From the NCBI GenBank assembly GCA_963920525.1, contig OY986436.1:81809630-81873629 (forward strand): 64,000 nucleotides of DNA, written 5' to 3'. Below, one piece after another: positions 32,235 to 43,873 of this stretch (position 1 is the first letter of the stretch; every line of letters begins with the position of its first letter). The notes beneath the pieces were generated by a model, which saw only the letters and a list, made by a program, of their open reading frames with translations, was not told the DNA's origin and ran no database searches. This DNA is from Dichetophora obliterata. Lineage: Eukaryota > Arthropoda > Insecta > Diptera > Sciomyzidae. The position numbers were made by a program, and so were the translations under genes.

Positions 32235-34636
32235 GCTTTATAATTAAGAATAACTCAAGAGATCATACATATCAAAACTCAGAACGGAGCCTTAAGTTTA
32301 TAATATGTGCTTCATCTTTATGAAGATATAATATTTTCAAAAAATGTTTTGTCGACAAAAGCCTGCAATATTAATTTAAATGCAAATAATATGGCTTCTT
32401 TAGCTCTATACCGCCCAGTAACAGTTTCAACACAATTAAACCCCAAAAGAATAACAATCAAAAATTATGTGTAAATTTAATTTGCTTCTGAAACGTTAAT
32501 GTCTCAATTTGAATAAATTTCAACAAGTGCCTCGAACTCGACAACAGCTAGTAGACAGCAACAACAACAGTATAGCGGTAATAGAAGGAATCTCAATATC
32601 AAATTAAATATAGTTAAGTATGTGTGAGTCAGTGCGTGTCGTACGTTAAAAAATTCAAATTGAAAACCTATTGCAATAACTTTGAAAAAAGCACCTTACT
32701 ACCTAAGATCCCAAATACTAATGCGACCAGCGACTCCCCCAAATAATGTTTAAAATGCAAACCAATGCTACATTGTCTGTATGTGTGTGCATGAGTGTGG
32801 TTGCGGTACTCTGGAGTTGGGTTCGTATTACTAGTGGTGCCTGTTTTTTTCGCTGTTTTTGTCGCAGCGCCAATCCAATCCATGTTCGTGTCCTTCACAC
32901 GAATATGTTTCACATTTTTTCACACCCCTGAGTCTCGTTCCGGGCACTCATTTCGTCCGCATTTAAATACATCCGACACTTTTTAATGTTATTGCCGTTG
33001 TTGTTGTTGTACCCATCAACTCGTCGCGTTGTTATGACTATTCCAAACACGTAACGGTTTCGTTTGCTCGCTTGTTTCTCGTGTTGATAAATTCAATATT
33101 GAACAGAAATAATATAATTTTTCTTTATTGGAAAAGTATCTGTATCGTTCGTTGTCTGCTAAACTAATGATCCTTCTTCCTTCAGGCAATATCTGGTGGT
33201 AGGAGGTGGATGATGACATATTCTGCTTGCGCTGACATTTAAGTTATTTTAAAAACAGGACGTGAGCTATGGTGAAAAAGCTCGAATATTCTCGATGGAA
33301 TTTTAAAATAACTTGAAGAGAGTTGCACCTCTTCAAATTGACGGATATTTCAATATTCCGATTTACTTAAAGTTCAACTTTGCTTAAGCAAACAAGGCCA
33401 CAAAAATAGTAAATTTTTAAATAATTTAAAAATGTCCAATTTATTTATAATTAACTCTACAAATTTATTTGTAAGTTCATAACTCAAGAATCACCAGAGG
33501 CTGGCCATATTAACACCTATGATGGTTTATGTTTTGGTTAAATTCTGATAGATGGCGCTGCGGAGAAATTTAGAAAAATGGTTTATTTTGTAATGGAAAT
33601 TTTAATTGGATATACTTTAAATCTAAAATAAATAAAGGTTTCCCAAAAGTCAGACAGTTGAATTTATTTATAAAACGCATTGTTATGTTGAAATGTCTGT
33701 GAGTTTTTATTGAACTATAAAGTAGAGGCATGGACTTTAGGGATGGAATATAATAACGCTGAAATGGCCGCCTCGACTTTTGTCTGTTGTAACGCTTCAT
33801 AACGTCAAAAGAACGCTTTATTTAAACAGATATTTAATTTCCGAGTAGCTTTCTAGAAATGGCATGGCCTAATATTCTGTATCGCTTTAACCTGAACCGC
33901 CTACGATTATTAATTGCATAAATTCACATCGCTTCAAACGAATTTTTGAAAGTGAATTGTTAAAAACTGTTTGATCGTGAGATGCACTTAGCTACCGTGC
34001 AACGACGTACTATACCCTTTCTTAGCTGGAAATTTGCTCGAAAATAAGTAAATCGAAAAATTTTTTAATTGTAATTTTAAGCTTTTTGCCATTTCTTACT
34101 TAATACTAGGATGAGCAACTGGGCTTAACTAGGCCCATTTTGAGTTTAAACATTTTTATCTTTAATATTTTTTTATGTATCAATCTGAAACTTCATGTCT
34201 TCTTGCGGTTGTGCTTCATGAAAACCAAAAACCAAAAATTGTGTCGATCGGATTCAGTTCGTAGAATAAATTTGTCTTTTTATTATCTTAACGTCGAAAA
34301 TGACTTACAAGGCCTATGGAAGCCCAGACCCTCCCATAGACCCCGCCAATAGTTTTAATGCATGCAAGAGATCATTTTAAGACGTAGTTTTGCAAGTGAT
34401 GCATAATAGCAGGCGTTGTGTTGCGTGCTTTCCAAGTCAACAACGATTATTGTGCGAATTTTTTCATTTGTCTTTTTTATTATTGTTTGCAATCTTAGTT
34501 TTGATTTTTTTTTTTTTGTATTGTGTGGGTAAAATGATGAGGAAACTACACATGATCATCATACCTGCTAACATCATACCTGCCTATGCAAAAAGAACAA
34601 GCCATATCTCCCGTTTTCTTTACATGAGCCTACACA
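32235..34636. other. intergenic DNA, no gene confirmed
   Basis: No coding sequence is recognised. CAACAACAACAG at about 32560 and GTTGTTGTTG at 33000 are microsatellites. At 33243-33315 AAGTTATTTTAAAA and TTTTAAAATAACTT form an inverted pair, followed by a CTTGAAGAG...CTCTTCAA hairpin. The 32760-33060 stretch is less AT-rich and could be old promoter-like DNA, but nothing identifies it. Confidence 0.45.
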
Positions 34637-34774
34637 CAGAAAAATTTCGTAAAATCATTGTGATGCATACATAGCTGATTTCATTTTACATGATTTCATT
34701 TTCAGCGACATGAAAATCATTATGATTTCATGTAAAATCATTGTTGAATCATTTAAAAAAAGACGCATGCACAC

Positions 34775-35185
34775 TAGGACGTAAACGTTTTATTCTGTCA
34801 AAATTTTGGGGGGCTGAAGCGGAATTCGAAAATTCATCACAAAATTGAATTTTTAGAACTTTTTAAAATATCTGGAAAAAGGTTTAGAGGTCGCTCAAGG
34901 TCGTTTTTTCTAAAAAAGTAGTTCTTCAAAATAATACTTGTGCTTTTTACCCAAAAGAACTAGAAATAAAAAACTGAAAAAGTAATGTTCCAACGATCAT
35001 ATTTGGATAGTAAAATGCTAAAATTTTATTTTCATGGGCTTGAAAGAGGGGTTCCAACTGTTTTCTGGACAAGAGGGAGATTTTCGAAAAATTTTAAAAA
35101 TTCTCAAAATTCTATTTTGTGACGAATTTTCGAATTTCGCTTCAGCCACCCAAAATTTTCGCAAAAAAAATAAGTTTACGCCCTA
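34775..35185. mobile_element. hAT-type MITE, 411 bp, 8 bp duplication
   Basis: Direct repeats ATGCACAC at 34767-34774 and 35186-35193 flank inverted ends TAGGACGTAAAC and, read inward from the right, TAGGGCGTAAAC. The inverted similarity continues for about 85 bp on each side (AATTTTGGG, GGCTGAAGCG, AATTCGAAAATTC). It has no coding capacity. It entered the left array of the foldback-like element and is therefore younger. Confidence 0.9.
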
Positions 35186-35410
35186 ATGCACACGTCCATT
35201 GTGATTTCATGTAGAATCATTATGAGTTCATGTTGAATCATTATGATTTCATGTAAAATCATTATGATATCTAGTAAAATCATTATTGCATCATGTAAAA
35301 AAGAAATTTGTCCGTGCTAAAGAAGTTCCGTTGTTTCTGGCAAATTTTCTGCACATTAGAAGCTTTTTCTCGAGAGGTAGCGTCGTTGCAAAAATTTAAA
35401 ATTTAAATTG

Positions 35411-35644
35411 TTTGTAATAGCTGAAAAAGTAAATACAAGTGAATTGATACTGGAAGTAGATGCATCTATAAACTTCGACACAGATGGAAAAGGGAATGTG
35501 ACGTGCGAGTCATGTTACTATACCAAAATAATATCAAAATGTTGTATTACTTTAGAAGATTCAATTGATTAGGAAAGTTTAAGGTACTTATCCAAGGAAG
35601 ATGAACAGGAAGCTATTCCACTTATTGGACTTCATGCACGTTAA
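35411..35644 (+). pseudogene. unidentified gene fragment inside the foldback-like element
   Basis: One frame reads about 78 codons with two internal stops (TAG 35570-35572, TAA 35642-35644). It includes AEKVNTSELILEVDASINFD, a CESCYYTKIISKCC cysteine cluster that could bind zinc, and after the first stop YLSKEDEQEAIPLIGLHAR. Codon use and charge pattern look like real former coding DNA, yet I do not recognise the family. It may be the end of the element's own lost transposase or a captured host gene piece. Confidence 0.4.
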
Positions 35645-36605
35645 CAAGAAAAATTATTTATTTGGAAAAAAAATTATGGTATGTTTTTTTACATGATTTT
35701 ATTATGATTCAACACGACCTTCCTAATGATTTTACACAATTTCATAATGTTTCAACATGAAAATTTTGTTGCGATTTTTACATGAAAATTACAATGATTT
35801 TACTATAAATCATGTAAAATCAGGAAACATGTAAAATCATTATATCTCTAGTTGATTTTACAATGATTTTTTTCTTTGTATTAGTTAGTTGGTTAGTTTG
35901 TTGTGGGCCCATGTGCACAGCGACCCATAGGATCTATTGTGCATGCCCTTGTTTAACTATCCAGATTTAAGCTTTTGATAAATTTTAGCACTGTTTCTGG
36001 CTTGGTGTTCCAAATTGTTGATGGGGGTACTGCTGCCTCTCCAAAGTGGAGACATCTTAGACTATAGATTGCCGGACATTCACCTAGAATGCCTTCCGGA
36101 TTTTCTTTCTCTTCCTGGCATAGTCTACAGACATCTGATTCAGATAGACTCATCTTTTTAAGATGGTATCTGAGTAAACAGTGATCTGTGAAATAGCTAT
36201 TTAGAATTCTGAGGTCAGCTTTGGTTAGATTGAGTAAATCTTTGGATTTAGCTTTACTGGGAGTTAGACATTTCTTAGCTTGCCTCTGTCCATTAGTATC
36301 AATCCAGTGGCACTGAAATTTTTTATTTTCCCATATTCTGATTTTCTCCAGAATGTAGCCTTTAGCCAGGCTACAGAATGGTTCGGGTCCAATAATAGTT
36401 CGAGACGCTCCTCGTGACCTGGAATCCACCACAGTTATATTTTGTTATTTTGTCCCAACGTGTTTAATAGGTCCACACAATTGGAGACTAGTCTTGATTC
36501 AAGCTCATAGGCTTACAGAGCTTTTAAAGCCGCTTGACTATCCGAGAGTATGTAAATGTGTGCTCCCTTGGAGACATTCTCTGATACATACTTCAACAGC
36601 ATATA

Positions 36606-38239
36606 CAGTGGCTCACAGCTTATTTTATGCAGTGCATATAGTAATATGGTGTCATTTAAAAGAGCAAAAAGTCTAGTTAAATAAAGGTTTTTCATTAATT
36701 GTGAATACATACATATATTCAGTTGTTTAAAAAATAAGAGAACAGAAAACACTGCTTAATTTCATCTCACAGCTTATTTTATGCAGTCACTTCTCTCTGT
36801 TACGGTACTCTAATTCTGCGCTATCTAACGGTACCTTCGTTAGCTATGCCTTCGTTCTATTTCTATAATTGCTTTGTGTTAGCTTTTTAGTCTGATTTTT
36901 ATGCTTCAAGTGTCTGTTTCTATGATTATTTAAAATAGGAGCGCGCACAACGCTACAACAACGAGAATTATATATAATTATAGTTATATACTATTATAAA
37001 AACAGCAGCTCGCAGCGAAAAATGGTTGAAATGGTTAATATCAATTCCTCTACCGTGCAAAAGATCATCGAGCGCTTCGTTCATAAGAATCGATTGCACA
37101 ATAAGAGCAAAGATGCACCAAACAAAATTTTTAATGCAACCGACGAGCGGCATATTTAACGGAAGAATAATTCTAACCCGAGACTCTCACCTCCGAAAAT
37201 GGCTTTTGAAGTTCAAACTGACCTGAGCAAACAGTGTAGTGCTAAAACTATTCGACGTATCTTGCGCAAAAAGAACTTTCATGGCCGAGTAACACGAAAC
37301 AAGCCGTTTATTATCCCCAAAAACAGATTATGCAGACTCAACTACGACAAAGAACATATGTCCAAGGCCCCAGAGTACTGGAATTCAAATATTTTTGAAG
37401 ATAAATCGAAGATCAATTTATTCGGTTCAGATGGTATGTGCTACATGTAGCGAAAACCGGATACCGAGGTCAACAAAAAAAACTTAAAACAAACCGTGAA
37501 ACATGGCGGTGGCAGCGTCATGGTTTGGGCCTGAATGTCAGCTGCTGGTAATGGGAAGTTGCCGTTTATTGAAACAACAATGGACAAATTTAAGTACCTA
37601 CAGATCCTGAAGAACAATTTGTTGCAGAGTGCAAAGGTTCTGGGTATAAAATTGAATTTCCGATTTTACCAGGATGACGATCGAAAGCACAAAGCGGGTA
37701 TTGTGCAAACCAGGCTAATATACAACTGCCCACAATTGATGACGCCGCCAGCACAGTCGCCAGACCTTAATGTTATTGAAAATGTGTGGTCTTTATTGGA
37801 AAATAACATCCGGAAACATCAAATTTTAAACAAAAACCACCTGAAAGAGATATTGAAAACGAAGTGGGCGAATATTTCGCCAACTATCACTCAAAAACTG
37901 GTCGCATCAATGCCAAACCACCTTCGATCTGTTATGGACAACAAGGGCTATCATACCAAATAATAAAAATATCAAATATCATTAATCAATACGAAAAGTT
38001 TATAAATAACAGGTGACTGCATAAAATAAGCTGTGATATGAAATTAAGCAGTATTTTCTGGTTTCTTAATTTTAAGCCAGCTGAATATATATTTTTACAA
38101 TAAGTTAAGTTAATTTATTAAACTAAACATCTTGTTCTTTTAAATGATACTATATTATTTTTCTATTTCTGTTAGTTTCGATGTTACAAAGCCCTAAAAT
38201 TGAAAGTATGCACTGCATAAAATAAGCTGTGAGCCACTG
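36606..38239 (+). mobile_element. Tc1-like element inserted in the LOA RNase H
   Basis: Inverted ends start CAGTGGCTCACAGCTTATTT on both sides and pair for over 30 bp, flanked by TA at 36604-36605 and 38240-38241. A second inner copy of the motif (CTCACAGCTTATTTTATGCA) occurs at 36766-36785 and inverted at about 38016-38035, so the ends have the doubled IR/DR layout over about 200 bp. The length is 1634 bp. It is a different family from the Tc1 copy at 14761-16382. Confidence 0.95.
37022..37963 (+). pseudogene. Tc1-like DD34E transposase with three stops
   Basis: One frame runs from 37022 to 37963 (313 codons) without frameshift but with three stops: TAA 37157-37159, TAG 37448-37450 and TGA 37532-37534; the last two sit at positions where the family usually has Trp and Cys. 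The N-terminal helix-turn-helix is shortened (STVQKIIERFVHKN). The catalytic blocks are IFEDKSKINLFGSD (first Asp region), FYQDDDRKHK, and SPDLNVIENVW with 34 residues between the last two acids. HGGGSVMVW is present. The copy is older than the one at 15 kb, judging by its three stops against one. Confidence 0.93.
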
Positions 38240-39115
38240 TACCTCCGCCTGAAATATGGTCGACGTGTATCCCATTCTGAGAGTTTTTTTGGAAATTGGG
38301 ACCGTATATCCCCACTTCCGTTACTCCATTTCAATGTTTTGATCCATCAGTATACCATATCTGTGAGTCAGGATCAACTGTGAAGCTATCACTCTTCCAG
38401 AGTTGCCTATTTGTTATGACGACCCTATAGCATTTCAAGAAGCTGACCTTCGGCAGCATCCTGTCTGGGATTTTTAGAAACGGGCCATTTTCGAAGGTTT
38501 TAAGTATCTTCATGTGGCCCGCAAAGTTCCCTGCTTTGTAATCACCTATTTCTTCCATTCTTAGTGCACTAAGACATGCCTCTGTTTTGCTAATTATCGT
38601 TAAAGAGGGTAGCCCAATTATTACACACAGAGCTTCAGATGGGCATGTTCTCATTACCCCAGTGATACTAATGCACACCATTCTTTGCAGCTTTGCAAAG
38701 GCCACCATGCAAGTGCTGCATACGTAAACATAGGTCTAATAATGGTTGTAAACGCCCAATGTATCATTTTTGGTTTGATGCCCCACATTTTGCAATGGAG
38801 GTGTAGACTGACAAAGAATTCTTGACCTCATTTGAAAAGTCAATGACTTTTTAAGGATTTATACTTAACCCTTTTTCCTTACACCATTTTGAAGTTATAC
38901 GGAGGGCACTCTGCATTCTATCCGATATCGTCGGTTCATGACTGCGCAGACTCGAGATAACCAGATCATCCGCATAACCCTTGGTGTCAAGACCCTGATT
39001 GTTGAGACTTGCGATAAGTTCTTCCACGACTAGGGTCCACAGAAGAGGTGAAAGTACCATTCCTAGGGGGCATCCTCTAGCGGCAGTGATCGAGTTACGA
39101 ATTCCACCCTAAATG

Positions 39116-41560
39116 TTATGATTCTGCTTTTAAGCATGATTAGAATTCAGTGTATGATTAAAGATAGAATATGTTTAATCCGGTATGGTTATGTTACCGC
39201 CTCCCAGAGTGGTTAAAAATAACCAAATTTTACAAATATAATTTTTGTTTTTGCCTATCTTCTAGATGTGAGAAGATATATGCTTCAAGTGTTGGAACTT
39301 TTTTAACATTGTTAAGAAGTGAAAAATTTGGTTTTTTTTTCAACTTCAAAAGTACTTTGTGAAGGAAACCGTCCAACCATTTTTTATTTATATGATAGTT
39401 TTTGGGCCAATTTTTTAAATATATTTAATTTGATTTTTGAACAGAGGTATTGTGTTTTGCAATTTTCATGTATTGTGTTTCTTAGAAAAAATAAACTCCC
39501 TGAAGATGTCAACAAAAAATTGACGAAACGTCGCACGGTGGGTCGATCCCATACAAAGTGTTGGACATCTAGAAAAAAAGTCCGACTTGCAAATTATTAT
39601 AATATTTTGATACATTTCGATAAAAATATATTTGGGCTATTTGAATTCGGCATTTTTTTTTATTTTTAAAAGCGTACTTTTTTTTGTAAAGCCTCAAAAT
39701 TAATATTTTGTAATATAAAAAAAATATAGCAGTGAGGGGACTGGCGACCGAAGCGAAAACTTATATATAAAATATTAATATGCCCTGGAAGACGTTGTCT
39801 TGCCACGGACCGCCTTACTGCTATATAAGAATTTTCATGCTAATAGGGGGTTTCGGACTATCCTACATGTAGGACGGATTTGACAGGTTGGACGGACATG
39901 CAGAATGTGCGAAAGCAAATACTGCAGCCCGTCTTACATGTAAGATGAAAATCAAAAAGTTCTAAAATTTCTAAAAGTTCCGCTATGATCTTGTTCTTCT
40001 CTGTGCGTCCTTGTTTGTAGATATCCTTGGTAATTGTTGTTGGCGCAGTTAGCTGAAAATTTTTTGTAGATTTTGACGTATTTTGTGATTTTGACATGAT
40101 TTTGACATTAGCTGTCGGTGTGGTTTGACAAACAAAAACCAAATATCAAAAATTTTAAATTTATTTTATTTTAACCTACAGCAGCTCTACATATAATCCT
40201 TTAAAAAAAAGTATCATTCAATGTTTCGCAGCGGAGCAAAGGGAGGGGAAAAAAACGATGCGTCAGCAGAGGAACTTATTGATGGTTGCTTGCTACATTT
40301 GCTGAGCGCCTTGTAGTCAAGATCCAAGAACGTCATTTAAAAGAAAGTACAAGAAATAGCTTCGCTGCACGCTTAATTTTGTATTTTATCGAATATCTTT
40401 TTATATTTATAAATTCTATTGAAAAAAATTAATTTTATTTTTTTTTTGCAACAGGCCAAATGGCTGTAAAAATGCAATTAATGTCGGCGCAACAAAATTC
40501 GAACACTTCAACTTTAAAAATAAGTTGAAAAAACCTTGAGAGGTCAAATCAAGTGCGACGGACTCTCAACATGTCCTTCTTTAAGAATTTCTATAAAGTT
40601 TGGATGTGCTTGTTTATTTATGGTTTTGGTAAACTGTGTTATAATTCAAGAAAAACAATATTAGTTATGAAAATATTAACTCGGCTTTTTTAATGAGCGC
40701 GAGTCTACTTTAAAGTTAAATGAGTATAAAGAGAATAAATGTAGACGAAACACTGTAGCTCGACGCCTACTAAAACGGCTGTAGAAGTGAAAATAAAATT
40801 AGAAAGAAAATACGTTTGGAATATATAAGAAAAAATCAATCTCATAAAAATTCTCGGCCTTAAACAATTGCCGTGTTGATAAATATAATTTGTGAATGAT
40901 AAGCGATCCAAATATTTGCACAACACAAATAGGACCACTATTGATGTAATATTTGCTAGAAATTTCGATGACATAACATCTATGTAATTATGTTCTATAC
41001 GCTTGATATTTTAGATATTAAAAACTAAAAATTTCATTAGCATTTTATTTTTTTTTTTTTTTTTTTTACAAAATTAATTCCAAATTAATGTAAAATAATA
41101 ATGTAAGGCAATAAAATTTATTGGTGGGAATATAATTTTTTGTTTTAGTTAAAATTATGGAATTAATAATTTTTTAATTTAACAAATTTTTTTATTAAAA
41201 AAACCATTGAATTCTCAAACTTATGAAACTGCGAACAAGCTTCGCTTCTCTCGTGTGTGCAGCGACGCATCTGTTTTTTTTAATAAATTATTTAGCTATT
41301 TTTTACCACTTTAAATAAGTTGAGGAGAATTAAAATGTTTGGGTTGAGTTTTACGTCGAATTCAAAAGTTGGACTGAGTTGAAACATTTGGGATAAGGAT
41401 TTCACACCGGTACTACTTGCATGGAACGATAGAAGTAACAATATGAAAATAGCGGCATTTTGTTTATTCAGTACAATTACAAAGATATTGTTTTGTTCTT
41501 TTCTTTGACTTATTTTTTCTCCTTTGCAAATAGCGAAAATAAAAAACATATTTTTTATGG
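39116..41560. other. AT-rich intergenic DNA, no gene seen
   Basis: No coding sequence is recognised. Palindromes TCCTACATGTAGGA (about 39859) and CTTACATGTAAG (about 39931) flank an 80 bp segment. At 39500-39560 the sequence GAAGATGTC...GACGAAACGTCG followed by CACGGTGGGTCGATCCCA looks like the tail of a decayed transposon. A run of more than 15 T occurs at 41050. Confidence 0.45.
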
Positions 41561-41979
41561 CTAGAAAAAGTTGTACTCATCTGGCGACTGTTTCTTCTTG
41601 CCTCGCTGAAATATCTGGAATTTAAGGTGCAGTGTTGTTGGGGGAATGCCATCGGGGGGAAAAAACCATCGATTTTTTATTCTATGTGATGCATCAAAAC
41701 TTGAGATCGATATTACGCGATGTATCGAATGAAAACATCGATGCATCGAATATATCGGTTTTACTGAAAGTAACAAAAAATTGCTTTAAAAACAACAGAA
41801 CAGTAAAATAAGTTCGAGAAATAAAAATTAGTTCTTCACATCTTATTTGCACATATGCTTCTAGAATCTTACGTATGTAAAAATTTTGTTGTTCAATAGT
41901 AAAAGTGGTTTAAAGATAATCTAATACAGAATAAATCCAAACTGCTTACAAATAAATTTAAAGTAATTTTTACAACCCC

Positions 41980-42500
41980 CAATATTCTTTTCCTGGGCCT
42001 TGTAAAAATAGAATTTTATTCAACCGTTTAGGTTTTATTCTATTCCTTTGCTTGCTGTCTGTTTGGCTAGCTTTAGAAAATAGCCGTTCAGCTGGAACTG
42101 ATGCAGAAACAATGGCTAAGTATTTAAAAGCGACTTTGTATAATTAAGGAAATTGTGTTTGTTGATCGCTCCAAGTTTCCAGCGGATTTTCTGCTAGCCT
42201 TCCGACTGGAGTACGCAAATATATTAACAGCCATCGGCCGTATCCGCCAAGTTGCTTTTATATATTTTCCAATTTTTGTGAACTTGTTTATGAACTAGAA
42301 CTCCAAATACTGAAAGAGTTTTCAGTTTTTTCAGAACAATCTGAAAAATCTGCAGTTGCGTTTGCCCTCATAGTTTCTTTTATTTTTCTAACGGCATTCA
42401 TGCACGCAATCTCATCGAAAAAATGCATTTTTTTGAATCTCGGGTTTAAAATTGTGGCAATGGCCAGTAGAGTCCTTTTATTTTCTTTTATTTATTCCTT
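41980..42500 (-). pseudogene. hAT transposase (ZBED type) C-terminal remnant
   Basis: Minus-strand similarity to the end of ZBED-like hAT transposases: ATILNPRFKKMHFF near 42450, RLAENPLETWSDQ near 42190, then KYLAIVSASVPAERLFSKAS and RNRIKPKRLNKILFLQGPG at 42120-41985. Stops and frame changes interrupt it, for example just before KYLAI. To its left, at 41690-41760, repeated ATCGATGTATCGA-like motifs (ATCGATGCATCGAATATATC) could be the subterminal region of the same element. No paired ends were found. Confidence 0.78.
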
Positions 42501-42955
42501 TCAATAAATTTTTTTGCATCTCCTTGGCTATCCCATTCTCAAAGTGCATAGCTTGTATTTTGGGGGTGAGACAGTGAACTAAAGGTATCCCCTGATACCT
42601 TCTTTATCGCAGCTTCTAATGGACGGAGAAGGATGTGTAGAATAACTTGGCGTCGTAGTCCCACAGGCACGCCCACCTACCATTTAACCCCAATATTGAG
42701 GATTATATACTTATGCTTTTAATTAAGCTGAAGAGATAATACTTGGTTTGTTTACCCTACTGGAATGGAAAGTGTAGGTCTACACAAATCGGCCCTACCT
42801 TATAATTCTATCATGGGCTTTGTTATATTTTAAATTTTTTAGTAAGTATTTTAAAGTATTGTATAAAAATATATGTCTGTCCCTTTGTTTGAGCGGTGGT
42901 TGTTCTGGATTAGGGCGGTAACGCCTTCTGGTTTGGCCTCTCCACTTCCATTTGG

Positions 42956-43225
42956 ATGGATGGATGTTTGCACGGTGTTTATCGATAGTTATTTGGTAAG
43001 CATTCTGTGTGCATTCATTATTCGAGTATTTATGCGTTCTACATAAGTTGTTGCCCCAAAATCACCCATTATTTAAACGTTGTTATTTGAACTTCGGTTA
43101 TTCTAGAATTGGAAAGCAGCTCATGGGTTTGTTTTTACTTTCTTCTGTACGGATGGGCATTAGTGGGGTGTTTATCAATCCTTATTGGTGTACATTCTGT
43201 TGGCGTTCGTTCTTCGAAGTAATCG
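42956..43225. repeat. diverged tandem repeat, ~188 bp period
   Basis: The block at about 42960-43025 (GGATG, GGTGTTTATCGATAG, TTATTTGGTAAGCATTCTGT, TTCGAG) recurs at about 43149-43220 in the same order with many changes (GGGTGTTTATCAATCC, TTATTGGTGTACATTCTGT, TTCGAAG). It is a short, old tandem duplication in otherwise unidentified DNA (42520-43870). Confidence 0.55.
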
Positions 43226-43873
43226 ACGGTCTGTACTAATGACATAGAATAAGATTGTAACTACTAACACCAATTTTACTAATATATCCGTAGTAGACTC
43301 ACTTCACCGTGGTCACTACATATCCTCCTCTGGTCCATTAGTCAGCACATGCTTGTGAGTGACTTTTGGGTGGAAAAATTACTAAAATTATTTTTTGTCA
43401 ATTAGTGACAAATAATCATATATGGAAAGTGGGGGTTCACCCGGTTTTTAATTGTTCTTCTTGTAGGTTTTTTTTTTGGGACATAGAAGGCGGCTAAAGA
43501 GAATCAGTGCGATGCTCTTTAGCAGTCAAAACTATTGCCTATCGCACGCAGTTTTCTTACCTTTCTTAGACATTTTGTTCTGATGGGCTCCACTATGGAT
43601 GGATCATATTTTTAGCCGTTTTTAGGTGGAATTTGTTGGAGCAATATCTTTTGTATTTTATTTTTTAGGTTTTATTTTTCTAGGTTTTTTGAAAAATTTT
43701 TTAGGGATTTTATTTGTAGGTTTTTCAGAGACTGTAGACAGATTGTAGGTTCAGAGACTACTTGGCGGTAATCGGAAAACGTTTGAAGGTAGCCTACGTG
43801 CCTACACGGCAAGGATTAGGTTTAAGGTTGATTTTTTCACTTATTGCATATGGGACGATTATCTTCATATATA

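Larger units (their letters stand above)
34637..35885. repeat. foldback-like element with short tandem repeats in both arms
   Basis: Both ends carry arrays of a ~22 bp unit (core ATCATTATGATTTCATGTAA), mostly forward at 34645-34755 and 35200-35300 and mostly inverted at 35690-35880. The outer ends, ACACAGAAAAA at 34637 and the inverted TTTTTTTCTTTGTAT at 35866-35880, also pair. This is the plan of foldback transposons whose long arms are built from tandem repeats. The centre holds a gene fragment (35411-35644), and the left array is split by a hAT-type MITE. Confidence 0.7.
35945..39115 (-). mobile_element. LOA-like non-LTR retrotransposon fragment split by Tc1
   Basis: Minus-strand remains of the 3' half of a LOA/R1-type element: RT palm, RNase H and C-terminal zinc motif. 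It starts abruptly within the RT at about 39115. Its RNase H is interrupted by a Tc1 element at 36606-38239. No target duplication was found. Confidence 0.8.
35953..39115 (-). pseudogene. LOA-like polyprotein: RT, RNase H and C-terminal zinc motif
   Basis: Reading on the minus strand, RT begins with RGCPLGMVLSPLLWTLVVEE (39100-39010) and includes the active site DTKGYADDLVISS, intact. After a gap of decayed sequence, a thumb-like segment (38708 on) leads to the RNase H start SQIWYTDGSKH at 38340. The Tc1 insertion follows. RNase H resumes near 36590 with AHIYILSDSQAALKAL. The C-terminal domain (36432-35953) has KADLRILNSYFTDHCLLRYH and a CRLCQEEKENPEGILGEC zinc motif. This 3' order (RT, RNase H, zinc motif) is typical of LOA and I-type elements. 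Multiple frameshifts make it dead. Confidence 0.85.

Noticed and set aside
32760..33060. Host promoter or 5' exon
   Set aside because: The segment is slightly less AT-rich with short frames, but no start, splice pattern or conserved protein could be shown.
34637..35885. CRISPR-like array of ~22 bp repeats
   Set aside because: Repeats are imperfect, occur in both orientations, have no constant spacer length, and the genome is clearly eukaryotic.
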